Positions 10,121 to 21,505 of a DNA stretch of 64,000 bases are shown here, piece by piece. Origin of the DNA: Septoria linicola. Taxonomy: Eukaryota > Ascomycota > Dothideomycetes > Mycosphaerellales > Mycosphaerellaceae. The DNA lies in NCBI GenBank assembly GCA_024114885.1, contig CP099419.1:3534001-3598000 (forward strand). The letters are read 5' to 3'. The stretch's first letter is position 1; every line of letters begins with the position of its first letter. The notes beneath the pieces were generated by a model, which worked only from the letters and a program-made list of their open reading frames with translations, was not told the DNA's origin and made no database searches. The translations under genes and the position numbers were made by a program.

Positions 10121-11929
10121 TTATATGTGTACCTTTATGATCTGCGCAACACTCGGAACACCAGCCGGGCTGATGGCGAAGAGATACCAGAAACCTGCAT
10201 CTTGGTCAGCACTTATCTTCTACGTTCTACAACCACCATTGGCATAATCTTACCTGGCAGAAGAACGCCGGCATCACCAGGCAGCTGCAGCGTGTAGGTA
10301 TTGCCCTCTCGTGCAGTAGGCGTCAGTGGTACACGTCTCTGATCAGTGTTCACCACGTGAGTGACAGTGGACAACCGAACAAGCGAGAATGTAGCATCGT
10401 CAGGGTTGGCGCCCAGGGTGACGGTTAATGTGCCTCCGACAGGGACATCTTGTGAGCTGCTGGACTCGATGGTTGGCCTCGTGGCATCGCCTCCGGAGAG
10501 GTAGGGAGGTGTGAAGATCTTGCCGTCGAAGCTACTTGCAGTCAGTACCTGTCCGATCTTCGTGCAATTATGTCGAGACTTACTGGTTGATACCGTCCAC
10601 GCATACGACTCCGCAGAGACCTCCGCCTCCGCTAAACACGGTGCCGTCTTGTAGCAAGACGCCGATGGAGTGGTACGTGCGAGGCGTGACTTCGTCGGCC
10701 AATTCAGTCCATTCCTCAGTCGGGGTCCCAGATCTCGGGGCTGGCACAGGTCAGCGGATCTTATAATGAATGAAGTATACAGGCCGGTAGAATGCTTACA
10801 CTGTCACTGCTGTTGCATCCGTGTAGACACGACCCCACTGCATGCCGCCCGTAGTAAGGACGTGTCCCGTCGGGAGGATGACACCATCACCAAAGATACG
10901 TGCTCGGTTGAGACCTTTAATCTGTTTCACCTCTGCTACGCCGGAAGCCTCGTTGATCGTTGTGATGTGAGAATTGGTCAGGGCATCGGAGAGCTCGTAT
11001 GAGGGAGCGCCTCCGCCACTCAGGATCTTGCCAGCGACGGCATCGTACATGACCTGAATCATTAGTGCTGAACTTGTGTTGAGATGCAAGTCAGACCTAC
11101 ACTGAAGCCGCACATTGCGTCTACACCATCTCGCTCACCAGCTGGAGAGTGGCTTCCTTCGCCAGTAGGATAGAACCTGGAATGAGAGGTAAGCTTCTAC
11201 CAGGGCCAACCTTCAGGCGGTGCAAACTTACCAATTCATCCTCTTGCTTGGACCTGCATGGAACACTGAACCATCTCTCCAGCTATGTAGCCAAGCATGG
11301 TTGTCAGACCGATACAGGCCGGCCCAGTCGTCAGTCAGGATAGGATCCACGGGAATGCCAGGCAAGAGCTCCCAAGTGTTCTTCGAAGGATCCCATATCT
11401 CAGAGTGCTTGCCGCCGTTTATTCCTGACCACCAGCCAGCAGTCATGGAAGACCACGAGCCGCCAATCAAGAACATTCGACCATTGCTGAGAGTCGTCTG
11501 TGTCTGATAGCCGCGAGGAATCTTCAACTCTGGCCCTGGCTTCCACACATCAGGAGTCCGCCAGTCATGGACGCTTGATCGTGTTGCTGAAGATCCACCG
11601 GTCACCATGATGTCGCCTTGATGGCCCATAGACACGCCGGAGCAAAACATGTCATGATTTGTCTGCGAGACGAGACGCTCGCTGACCCGCCCAGTCCTCC
11701 AGTCGTACTCGGCAGAGAATGTCTGTCCGACATTTCCATCGCCCGACCAGTCTCGATCTCTGGATGACCAGACTATGAGGTTGCCAGTGTCTGGAGCGAT
11801 AGCGCCAGAAACGGTGACTACCGGGAACTGTATTGAAGGGCCCCACGAGCCTGGCCCGCCTTGTGCAACAACGGCTTTCAACGTTCCTGCAAGGCAGACC
11901 AGCACTGTGCTATAACGAGAGGTAGACAT
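10121..11929 (-). pseudogene. Secreted galactose oxidase-like copper radical oxidase, one-base frameshift
   Basis: Six exons on the minus strand: 11232-11929, 11101-11176, 10800-11053, 10584-10740, 10254-10531, 10121-10194; introns are 47-59 nt. The product would be about 511 residues. It starts with a signal peptide (first ~22 residues), then a galactose-oxidase seven-bladed propeller and a C-terminal Ig-like DUF1929 domain. The residues matching the Cys-Tyr cofactor and copper site are visible: Cys96 (HDMFCSG), Tyr141 (RGYQTQT), Trp159 (GGSW), the RTYHS pair and the His of THVVNTDQRR. There is no N-terminal CBM32, unlike Fusarium GaoA. In exon 4 the frame breaks between PEIWDP and TEEWTELAD at 10717-10729. 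All other junctions keep phase only if one base is removed there. It may be a recent pseudogene or a one-base assembly error. Confidence 0.75.
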
Positions 11930-12726
11930 CCTGGGAGACCCGTTTAGTGTCGGCTAAATAAGCGAATGTTGGCAACGATGCCGTGGCAACGCGATATCCT
12001 GTGGAAGAAGACAAGCAGTTTCTCTACTCTTGAGAAAGAGCACGCTCTCGGTGGTATATCAGCATCTTGACAGGCCCTCACTGATCACATCCCCCGCCAA
12101 CTACAATCTGACACCAAGCTAGGTCACCGCGGAAGGAAGGCCTCAGGAAAGTCTTCTCAGAAAGCTCTATACCAGCCACCCACTGATGTTGACATCTTGC
12201 CTATTTGGGAAAAAGCTGGCTGGATTCGTGGTCTGCCAATGGCATACCAAGCCCCTTAGCTCGTGTCCGCGCTGACAGCCGATGACGACCAGAGAGACTA
12301 CTGCCGCCGCGGATGTGCCGGACTAATAGCATTGCTGAAATTTTGAAGCTGCGAGCTTGTATAAAATGCCATGCCAATAGATGCTGATGATCTGACTTGG
12401 GCCAAAGATGCATTGCGTAAGAGATGGGAGGTGCTTGAACATGTGATTAGCGTAGCATTTCTGCTATCGCATATCGAGGGACCTTGAGAAGGCATGCCGT
12501 AGTGTTTGCCGACAGTGGCATGCGCGAATGGCATGATGATGGTAAGGTTGGAACAGGTCTCAGAAACACATCCAGGACTGCAGAAATGCCAAGCCATTTC
12601 TGCCTAAGGCCTGATATGACCGCAGCGAACCACACGGCAAGTATGTCGATAGCGGTATAGAAGTGAGGCAGTAAGCAATGTGTAAAATCCTCTGGATATG
12701 TAGACCTGGGCCACATGACAAGTCAA
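11930..12726. other. Intergenic, promoter of the galactose oxidase-like gene
   Basis: About 800 bases between two same-strand genes. I see no further gene. The region must hold the 5' signals of the oxidase gene and the 3' end of the coiled-coil gene. Confidence 0.4.
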
Positions 12727-14155
12727 TCACTCGACGTTCAGCCAGTAACGAATCTCGCACCCATCCTCAACCGGCCATTTCCTGTCGCCCTCATGCAGTG
12801 GCAGTAGCCAGAACTCCTCTCCATTCCATGTGAAGCATGGTCTCTCCTCCTCTACACACTTCTTACACGCATACTTGCCCTCATGGCCGGCACGCCATTG
12901 CATCTTACCTCCCTTGCCTTTGAGCTTCGTGGTCACGCAAGGCGGATTGACCATCTTATAGCCAGGCTTCTCGAACTCGAAAGTCCAGTCTTCGCCCTTG
13001 GCTTCCTCCCACTCATCGACTTGCTTCTTGATTCGAGCCCATAGCTCCTCGCACTCGTCGCTTAGATCTTCTTGCGAGTGAAAAGCGTCAATGTCACCAC
13101 TGGGATAGTGCTGTGTTACAGCTTGAAACTCGAATCGTTCTTGCAAATCCTTGACATCAGAGCGAGACACATTTGCAGCTGCTCGAGGAGCAGCTTCAGG
13201 ATGTGGTGAGAACTCTTCGTCACCATCGAGCTCGTCTTCGCTCTCTTCAGCACCTGGAATTGCTGTTTCGGATCGAGCTTTCTTGGCTGGAGATCTACGG
13301 CATGCATCGCCATCTGATGCAGGGCGAGACCGCTTGCGTGGCTGGGTTGGCTTTTGAATCAAGCTGGCGTTTATTCGAGAGGCCGTTATGTTTGCAGGCT
13401 TCTCGACAGTCGGCTGTGGCTCCAGTGCGAGAGTCGAGCTGGAGGGCAGTTCGTGCGGTAAGTCGATCGGCTCATGTTTCAAGCTTCATCGCATCAGCAA
13501 GGCTCATATCTCAGCTACACACGTCAAGAACTCACTTCCGCACTGTTTCTTCATCGTCCTGTTCTTCCACATGTCGCGACTTCCTCGGATCAGATGCTGG
13601 AAGGTCGCGAGCATGGTTGCCTTCTCGCTTCTCCTGCTCGAATTGCTTCTGCAGATGGCCGAGGGTACTCCGCAACCGCTTCACTTCAGCATTTGCAGCG
13701 TCAAGCTCTGCTCGAGGAGCGACACCAGTCGATGCAGTCCACGCAGCGTTCTTTCGTGGCTGTTGTGAAGCACTGCCGCGGCCCTCGAGCTGCTGATTGC
13801 ATTGTCCGAGTTCTCTCTGCAGTGTAGCTACTTGCTTTCGGAGGTCGGCCTCGATCTTGTGGAACTTAGTGGTATTGCTCTTCAGCTTCGCCTCGGCAGT
13901 GGCAAGAGCATCTTGAGCGCGGTTCAGCTGCTTGAGCATGTCGACATTGCGCCGGCGAAGCTGATTTGAGTCGCCGTGACTTGCGTTTACACTGCCGCTC
14001 GAACCAGGTGAGGCAAGTGCGCTAGATAGCCTAGCATTGAGGGTGGACAGCTGATCATCTTTTTGAGCGAGAAGTGATTGAAGTTCCAGGTTCCTGGAAT
14101 TAGTCTCGTTTAGCTGCTGGAGTAGTCGACTGTGGAACTGTTGCTGATAAGACAT
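12727..14155 (-). CDS. Coiled-coil protein with C-terminal Cys module, unknown function
   Basis: Two exons, 13536-14155 and 12727-13483, with a 52-nt intron (donor GTGAGT), encode 458 residues. The start is the ATG at 14155 (MSYQQQFHSRLLQQLNE). The N-terminal half is largely coiled coil (about 1-55, 75-130 and 150-185; for example AELDAANAEVKRLRSTLGHL). The middle is acidic and Ser/Pro-rich with a basic cluster (RKRSRP...SPAKKARSE) that could be a nuclear signal. The last ~100 residues form a compact part with W-rich acidic sequence, GKMQWRAGHEGKYACKKC, EEERPCFTW and GCEIRYWLNVE. The C-x2-C-x6-C spacing with nearby Trp is like half of a Zn2Cys6 finger but lacks the second half. No family name can be given. 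Confidence 0.6.
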
Positions 14156-15221
14156 GACGCTGCTCTCTGGTGAGCTGGTCTGCCACGCGACGAAGGGGGT
14201 CGGAAAGCTGTAGTGAAGTGCGACGATTGAATAGTGTCCTTTGAAACAAAGGAAAAGAGAAAGGGGATGAGCACACTCGAGTTGGTTCTCGACCCGAAGA
14301 GGTTCAAGACAAGCTGACTTCGATGTTCGAAGGCTACATCGACTCAAGCACATTCTGGAAAGCGCACAGCTACGTTCGTTTCGCCTCACTTGTGAAGCAG
14401 AATGTAGTTCCAGGCTATATTTGTTGTCAGTGGAAGATCCATTCAGCCCAGGACTTACTGATCGCTCCTTGCAACATTATCGTAAGAATACGCTGTATCT
14501 CCAAAAGACATGGTAGCATGGTCGAGTACGTAGACTTCGCTGTGTAGTGCATCCATCTGGAGTGATAGAGCGATCGTTGCAGTCTCCTTCGACAAGGGGC
14601 CAGTGGCTTGTTCGGCGAGAGAAGAAGCACAGCTACGTAACGATATGTTTCACGTAGTTGACACCTTATCTCTGTTGCTACCGCAGACACCAGGGCCAAG
14701 TGCAGAATGATATGCATATGGATGACCGAGTGGTACACCAATCTGTAGCAGAAAATTAGCAAATCATGTTGGCATCTGCATGGTGAGGCATGCGGTCACC
14801 AAGCTTCATGTTGTTAGATTTTGACTACAAGCACCAAGGGGTCGTGGGTCATATCTTCTGATGCACGAAGCCGCCCGCGACATGCATGAAGCCGGGCTAC
14901 GTGCAGGACATGCAAACGCCTACAGCATGCGCCATCTCCAAAGACTTGCTGAGAAGTCCTTTGAGCTACAACATCCATCGAGTCTGTGAGGAACGAAACC
15001 CAGCCGATGTGTTTGGGCGGGACGTGCGAGATTTTGCCTGGTGAAGCTCAGCTTCACTTTGGAGCCACCAGCGCAAACGACGACCCAAACAACGCAACGG
15101 CATTTTCCAGCAAGAAACCTCGCCTCCATTGCTGAAAACCAGTCTCTTCGCTGCGCTTCACAAGTTCTGTTCCACGGGCGAAACCTTTACGTCCAGTGCG
15201 TAAGCTCAACAGCCAGCGAGA
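14156..15221. other. Intergenic, divergent promoter region
   Basis: About 1.07 kb between the coiled-coil gene (minus) and the zinc-finger/cyclin gene (plus). The short frames here show no coding features. Confidence 0.4.
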
Positions 15222-18200
15222 ATGACTTTCGTACCGTGGCAAGCATACAACATCTGCAAAAAGCACGCGCTCCCTTATGGCGAGTGTAGGGACAGGCAGT
15301 GCCCATGGAGACATCCTCCACCAGAGGAGCTGAGCAGGCTGTGGGATGCGTACGATGACAGCAAAATTCCACAGCAACTCAGTGGCGGCGGTCGACGCGA
15401 TGAGCAGCCTTTGCCGCGCCCAAGCAGAGAGGGTGTGTTGCCAAAAGACCAGACTCGAGAGCAGTATCGAAGTGCTCCAGGTTCAGCAACAAGTCCGCTC
15501 CAACCAGTGTGGACTGAGCAATTCTATCGCCTAGATCCTGGCCTTCAGGTGAGTGAAAAAGGTGTCATGCCTTCGCAATTCATTGTGTGATCTGACACGA
15601 TTCCCAGACGTATTCCTCGAGGGCTCCCATCGCCGAAAATGCTGCGAGTGTTGAGATGCTTCCTCCGCGACCTGAATCGAAGCATTTCGTGGCACCATTT
15701 CCTTCTTCGCCGCCATCAATGCATGCTAGCGTCAGAGCAATTGACAGCTACCGACCGCAGCCACTCCATTTGGCACGAGAACAGTGTGCGTCTGCGCCCC
15801 GTTTCGAGTCTTCGTTCTCTTCCAACAACTTCGTTAATGGCGCTATCACCTATCGCTTCGTATGGGGCAATCCACTATGTGTCAGGTGCGGCTCGCTGGG
15901 TCACTTGCCAATGAAGTGCATGGGCACACCACTCTCGATGCCAGAACAAGACTATCTGTACAAGCTTATGAAGCGCGAGCAACATCGCAGCAAGAGAGAG
16001 GATCCGAAGCCAGAGATTCCGCCACTGCGATCTGGTCCATCGAGCCGCGAGATGTCCAGTGAGCCACATATCCTATGGCAGCGACCGGACCCAACACTGA
16101 ACGATCAGAGCGTAGCAAATCACCCGATAGCTGGAGATAGCACTCGGCCGTCCTTCTGGCAGCGCTATCGTGAGCAGAAGGAGCATAACTTACTGCGGCA
16201 AGGTGAAGGTGAGCATGCTGCTCTTCAGCAGGACGCTGAGTATGGTCACAAACGTGATCTTCACGATTTCAGCGAGTTCATGGACGGGACCCACGACAGA
16301 CTGCCATCGTTCGCCCACGACAAGCCAGTCGCGAAACGCGGCGAGTTGATGTCGCGCCTGAAGCAAGAGGGCGACGTGAAAGTGGAGGTCGGCGAGAAGA
16401 CGGCGTCGGCTCCGGCAGTCGCGTCTGACTTGATCCATCCTTCTCGCGTTGCTCTGGTCAGCAGCAACACATTATCACCAGCTTCTACAGAACTATTGTC
16501 TCTTGAGGCATCTGTGCCGCCCGGCACGCCCGAATTTGCCATCATGGGAGCGACTAAGCGCATGTCAAATGGCGAAGCAAAGATCATCGGGCCTCATCCA
16601 TCCACACTCCGTGTGTCGGCTTCCTACATCACGCAAGCAGCCATCGACAAGCGCCTAGCTTCAGAGGGTCTGGATGCACAGGAGAGAAGTCTAGCAGAGG
16701 CGCGCGAGGATACTGTTCGACTCCAAGGAGTTGCATGGCTGGATAATGTCCGCCGTGCACTCCAACTGCCTGTCAAGACTTTTACCACTGCCGTCGTCTA
16801 CTACCACAAATTCCGACTTGCACATCCCAAGGAGGACTATCAATGGGTCGACGCAGCTGCCGCGAGTCTTTTGACAAGCTGTAAGAATGAAGATACGCTC
16901 AAGAAGAGTAGAGATATCCTTGCGGCAGCCTACAACATGAAGCAAGTCAATGCTCATGAGCAGGTCGCCGCGGATGATCCTATGTTTGAAGCGCAGAGCA
17001 GGATGGTGATTGGCATAGAACGCTTGATACTGGAAAGCGGCGGCTTTGATTTTAGGAGCAGGGCGCCGCATCACACGCTTGTCAAGATTGGCAAAAGCCT
17101 GCCTCACAGCTCCGACCTCAAGGATGTATCGCAGCTTGCCTGGACAGTACTGACAGATTTGCACCGCACATTCGCGCCACTCAAGCAGACAAGCTCCACA
17201 CTCGCACTGGCGAGTCTGGAGTTGGCAGCACATTTCACAGCTGCCAAATTGGGCAATAACTCCTGCACTGTCGGCGACAACTTGCAAAAACTTGATCTCC
17301 GGAAGTGGTTCACGACTCGCGAAGAGGTCATGGAGACATTGCTGGATGCACTTGATCTGTATACTCACAATACAGCGTCCTCTATTCTTGGCACGAAATA
17401 CTCCCTCGACGATCTCCTCCGCATCCGCCTTGCCCTTAATAAGGAGTGCTCCGATTCCAACCTCCCGCGCTACACAATGGTTCAACCTCCTCCTTCTCCC
17501 GATAATGCCAATGGAGCAAGCAGTACCCTTCGAGTCGCCAACGGCCACCCTACACCTGTATCGCCTCCTCAGCCTGGCGCAGCACCTCCGGCACCAGTGA
17601 ACGCCTATACTGCAACAGCTCAGCACACCCCGCAGACCGAAGGCACTCTTCGGTTCATGCTGAACCCACAACGCGCCACGGAAGAGCGAGCTCAAGTCAA
17701 CAGCTACTATACAGAAGAGTACGAAGAGTACGAGGAAGAGATCGAGGTGCCACTGCCCCGCGACCGCTTCTATGAGGGTGACAGTCCTCGTGATAGGGAG
17801 GGATCGTCGAGACGCGATCGGGACCGGGATCGTGATAGAGACATGCATCGCATCCGCGACTTTGACGGAAGGCGAAGCATGAACGATCGGCCGACTTTCG
17901 ATCGAAGCAGTGCGCGCGATAGCCCACGGGCACCTGCTCCTCCGAAAGAGCCGAGGGTAGTTAGACAACCGCAGAGTAACATGCTGCAGAGTGTCGTCCG
18001 TGCTCCATCTCCGGCACCAGAAATCTTGGTCGCGAAGGAAGAGGACAAGGAAAGCCAGCAAGAACGGGATGCTGCCAGGAGTCATGATAGGGATCGAAGA
18101 TACGATGATCGTCGAGCCGATGGCAGAGAGAGATACGATTCGAGGAGGGACCGTGATGGCAGGGACGATAGGCGGAGTGGGGGAGGCAGCAGTCGATACT

Positions 18201-18232
18201 ATGAAGATGACAGAAGGCGTGAGCGCCGATGA
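15222..18232 (+). CDS. Zinc-finger (CCCH + CCHC) protein fused to a Ctk2-type cyclin
   Basis: Exons 15222-15548 and 15608-18232 (59-nt intron, donor GTGAGT) encode 983 residues. Near the start lies a CCCH-like finger, C12-x9-C22-x4-C27-x3-H31. A CCHC zinc knuckle follows at about 200-213 (CVRCGSLGHLPMKC). After a linker, a cyclin box begins at about 435 (GPHPSTLRV...), with TVRLQGVAWLDNVRRAL, TTAVVYYHKFRLAHP and ASLLTSCKNEDTLKKSRDIL. This matches fungal Ctk2, the cyclin subunit of the CTDK-I kinase that phosphorylates Ser2 of the RNA polymerase II C-terminal domain. The tail from about 800 is rich in Arg/Asp repeats (RDRDRDRDMHRIRD), as in SR-type nuclear proteins. Ctk2 homologues normally start close to the GPHPS motif; here the frame runs through with no stop. 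An internal ATG at 16544 could start a cyclin-only product. Confidence 0.75.
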
Positions 18233-18495
18233 TGAGCGTGTCTCCAACATGAAGATCAAGAAGACAGATGCTGTCTGCAAGCATTTTATAGGCTTTCATG
18301 CTGAGAGTGTTGGAAATCGTGCTGCCAGCACCCTGATGGTGCTCTCAATAGCAAGGGTAGCAAGATGAATATCTGGCATCGCCAGGTCACTCCTGCCTTC
18401 TCGGCCTGCCTGTATCCCCGACCCTCGACTTCCTGACCTGTACCTGACACGCCACCCATCAGCCCAGCTCGCGCGCGGACCACATAGCATACCTA

Positions 18496-19416
18496 TCAAT
18501 CCTCATCAACATCATCCCCACTCCCCTCAAAATCCGGATCGACCATTCCAGCTGGCATCACAGCCCCTCCACCCAGCATCAACTTCTTCCACTGTCGCTG
18601 CAGGATGATTGGGCACGAAGTGTAATCCGACCCTCCGTTCGCGAGCAACTTCGTCGCCACTAACGACCACTTCTGCGCCTGGAACGAATCCTCAATCTCG
18701 CGTTTGGCTTGGAGTAGAATGGCGTTGTCCTCTTCGTTGAGCATGGCGAAGTTCATCCTGTCGTCAAAGTCAGTCACGTCATTCTCTTCACGCTAGCTAC
18801 GCGCTTCAGCTCAAGTCTGCATACCGACTCGTAGACTCTAGGGCCTCGGAGCCGTCACTGTCCACCGAAAGCCACAGCCAGAACGGAGAACAAAGACGAC
18901 TTACTTCAACCTCGTATACCGATTCGGCAACGTACTCTGCGCCGTTCCCTCGCCCGTGAGTCTCTTCCACTCGACTTTAATCGGCGCCCATTCTTTCTTC
19001 TGATCCCGCCACTCGATCAGCATCTTATCCGCTTCATCGCACTCTTCGTACGTCCGAGGAATAGGTCTCGCTGCAGCAGTTTTGCCTTTATATGTTCGCG
19101 TCTGCTTTGGTCGGGAGCTTAAGGTACCGATGTTGGCTTTGCCTTTGGCGCGCTTTGAAACGGGTGGGGTCGATGGATCAGTTACTGCTGCGGCGGCGGC
19201 TTTGCGCTTTCTGGTCGCGCCTTTGCCAGAGCGGACTTGGGCTTTTGCTGGGGCGGGGCCTTCGAAGTAGTCTTTTGTGACGTTGGCGGGTGTTTTGGTG
19301 AAGACATTGGTGTCGCCGCCAAAGACGAATTTCATCGACGGGTTGAAGGGGTCGCTTTCTTCGATGTCCATTCCGTCGCTGTCCATGTTGGGTAAGAAGG
19401 GATCGAGTTGTGGCAA
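18496..19416 (-). CDS. SANT/Myb-like DNA-binding domain protein
   Basis: Two exons, 18905-19416 and 18496-18757, joined across a 147-nt intron (donor GTAAGT, acceptor GACAG), the longest in the window. They encode 257 residues. The N-terminal third is acidic (DSDGMDIEESDPF) and the next part is basic and Ala-rich (GKGATRKRKAAAAA; KRAKGKANIG), suiting a nuclear protein. From about 125 there is a helical region with EWRDQKKEWAPIKVEWKRLT and TLPNRYTRLK, then EIEDSFQAQKWSLVATKLL and ILQRQWKKL. The two W-x(n)-hxxRhxRL/hxRQWKK units look like paired SANT/Myb repeats split by the intron. The protein ends in an acidic tail (GSGDDVDED). A later in-frame ATG at 19386 is an alternative start. Target genes unknown. 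Confidence 0.65.
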
Positions 19417-19813
19417 CTGTGAGATGGGTCAAGCTTCAGACTCTGGCGCGTCGAGTGAAGTAGTAGAATATCGCTTCAACTGCTTTGGGTGTCGAGAGAG
19501 AATTGGAGCAAGAGGCTGTCAATTGATATCGGTGTCGTGGAGTCAGTTGCGACAGAGCGACAGCTCAAAAGTTGTGTAATCAATATCACCACTTGAAGAT
19601 CACCCGAAGAAGGAGCGGCGTGCATGTGAAGAGCACGGACAAGCTGCAAGTGAGGTGAAATGTGCGAGGCGGTCGCTGTGAGCAACAGCTGCACTGGTCG
19701 AGCACGTTGCTGACCCACCAAAAGCAATTAGATACGTGCCAGATTCGTGCTAGACTTCTCATTGTACAAATCGTAGATGATCCGTTCTAGTGCAGCTCAC
19801 CTCAATGATAGAA
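19417..19813. other. Intergenic
   Basis: About 400 bases between two same-strand genes; nothing beyond flanking promoter and 3' end sequence is visible. Confidence 0.4.
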
Positions 19814-20965
19814 CTACTGCTTGCCGAATATAACACCAATCTGCTGAATCACAGCCTCCGTCACTTGCTTCGTATTAGCAGATCCGCCCATATCCCGCGT
19901 TCGAGTCTCTGGATTCCCAGTGACATTCTCAATCGCAGTCATGAACTTGTCTGCTACATCGTCCAGTGACCCTTGGCCCACCCAGCGAACCATTTCCGCT
20001 GCAGACCAAAATGCTCCGACAGGGTTGGCGATGCCCTGACCGGCGATATCTGGCGCAGAGCCGTGAATGGGCTCGAACATGGACGGGTACTTTCTGGTAG
20101 GATCCAGATTTGATGAAGGTGCGATTCCTATCGAGCCGGCTAGAGCTGCTGCGAGATCCGACAAGATGTCGGCGTGTACTACCAACGAATTAGCGTGTGT
20201 CTGCTACGGAGTGAGGAGAAACTTACGATTCGTAGCGACAATCACATCCATGGACTCGGGCTTATTCACCATTCGCACCGTCATCGCGTCAACGAGCATC
20301 TTGTCGTGCTCGACAACACCTTCGTACTCCTTGGCAACCTCATAGAAGACCTTGTCCCAAAGCACCATGCCGTGTCTTTGAGCATTCGACTTAGTCACCA
20401 TAGTGAGCTTCGTCCTGGGTCTCGACTTTGCAGTCTCAAAAGCAAAGCGCATGATCCTCTCGATACCGGCTCTAGTGAAGATGGCCACTTCGGTAGCTAT
20501 TGTATGCTCGGAGTTCTCGTGCGTAGTTCCTCCCTGCCCAGCATACTCGCCCTCTGAGTTCTCACGAATAATGATCCAGTCTAGATCCGAGGGCTTCTTC
20601 TGCAGCTGTGCGAGAGGTGCTGTTGTGCCTGGCAGGATCCTCGTCGGCCTGACGTTGACATATTGGTTGTTCCATTTCCGGATGGGCAAGATCAGGTTCC
20701 AAAGGGAGATGTGATCGGGTACTGATGGCCATCCCACAGCACCGAAGTAGATGGCATCGTGTTTTGCAAGCTGCTGCATGCCATCTTCGGGCATGTACCA
20801 ACCCCGCTCCAAGTAGGCTTTCGAAGACCAGTCGAACGTCGTGAAGTTGAAGGAGAAGGTGCCGACTGTGGCAGCAAGCTTGTTCAATACCTCTACTGCA
20901 GCTTCTGTGATATCTACTCCAATGCCATCGCCAGGTATGGAGGCAATATTGTACGTCTTGGGCAT
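19814..20965 (-). CDS. Tartrate/D-malate dehydrogenase (isocitrate/isopropylmalate dehydrogenase family)
   Basis: Exons 20227-20965 and 19814-20178 with a 48-nt intron encode 367 residues. The start is the ATG at 20965 ([16 protein letters not shown]); the open frame upstream to 21049 is leader. This is a metal- and NAD(P)-dependent beta-decarboxylating dehydrogenase. The N-terminal IPGDGIG, the substrate-binding [13 protein letters not shown], the metal-site segment [19 protein letters not shown] (split by the intron) and the cofactor segment [19 protein letters not shown] are all present. The [16 protein letters not shown] region ([20 protein letters not shown]) and the GQGG after RENSEGEY fit the tartrate dehydrogenase/D-malate dehydrogenase branch rather than Leu2 or Idh. 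No mitochondrial presequence is evident, so it is probably cytosolic. It is divergent from the glycolipid transfer protein gene. Confidence 0.8.
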
Positions 20966-21505
20966 TCTTTCTTGCTGACTTGGCAGTGTCGTGCTGTCAC
21001 CGGGTGATATATTAAACGAAGGCTGCTTGAGATCGCTGTCGCGGTACAATGTCTCCCTCGTTGACTGGCCGTGTACGGTAGGTATACCTCAAAGAAAGAC
21101 TTGCCTAGGTAATAGCCGTCGAATATGGTCTAAAGAACAGGCTGAAGGATCAACCATGTCCCCCACTGCCCCACCACCGAGATCGGCGTTCTGTGCTCGT
21201 GCAAGTCATTCTCTAGACGATTTACTAACTCGCAGACGACCGTCGGTCTGGTGTTCTGAAAGCCTCGTGAAGAGCTCTGTTCAGGGTCCAAGTCCATGGA
21301 AGCCACAATGGAGAGAAGTGTTGATAGCGAATGTGGCTGAAGTAGGTGTTTCTTGCCCCTGCATGGGGTTGGGGTTGGAGACGACACGTTTGTTAGCTTG
21401 ACCCAAGCTCGCGATTCCTCACCGCAAAGTCAACCACTCTTTCCCGTGCAGTATCGATCAACACAACATACCCATACCTCAGACACAGACACAGCATCTA
21501 CGAAA
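20966..21505. promoter_or_regulatory. Divergent promoter between the dehydrogenase and GLTP genes
   Basis: This 540-base spacer separates two divergent start codons and must contain both promoters. The last ~60 bases before 21506 are A/C-rich (acaacatacccatacc, agacacagacacagc), a common leader type in highly transcribed fungal genes. Confidence 0.5.

Noticed and set aside
16691..18280. 529-residue minus-strand frame opposite the cyclin gene
   Set aside because: The forward frame carries clear zinc and cyclin motifs; the reverse frame is a compositional mirror with many Cys and Ile and no motif.
20400..21049. Start of the dehydrogenase at 21049
   Set aside because: The family N-terminus ([15 protein letters not shown]) begins at the ATG at 20965; the 28 codons before it look like leader and no mitochondrial presequence is evident.
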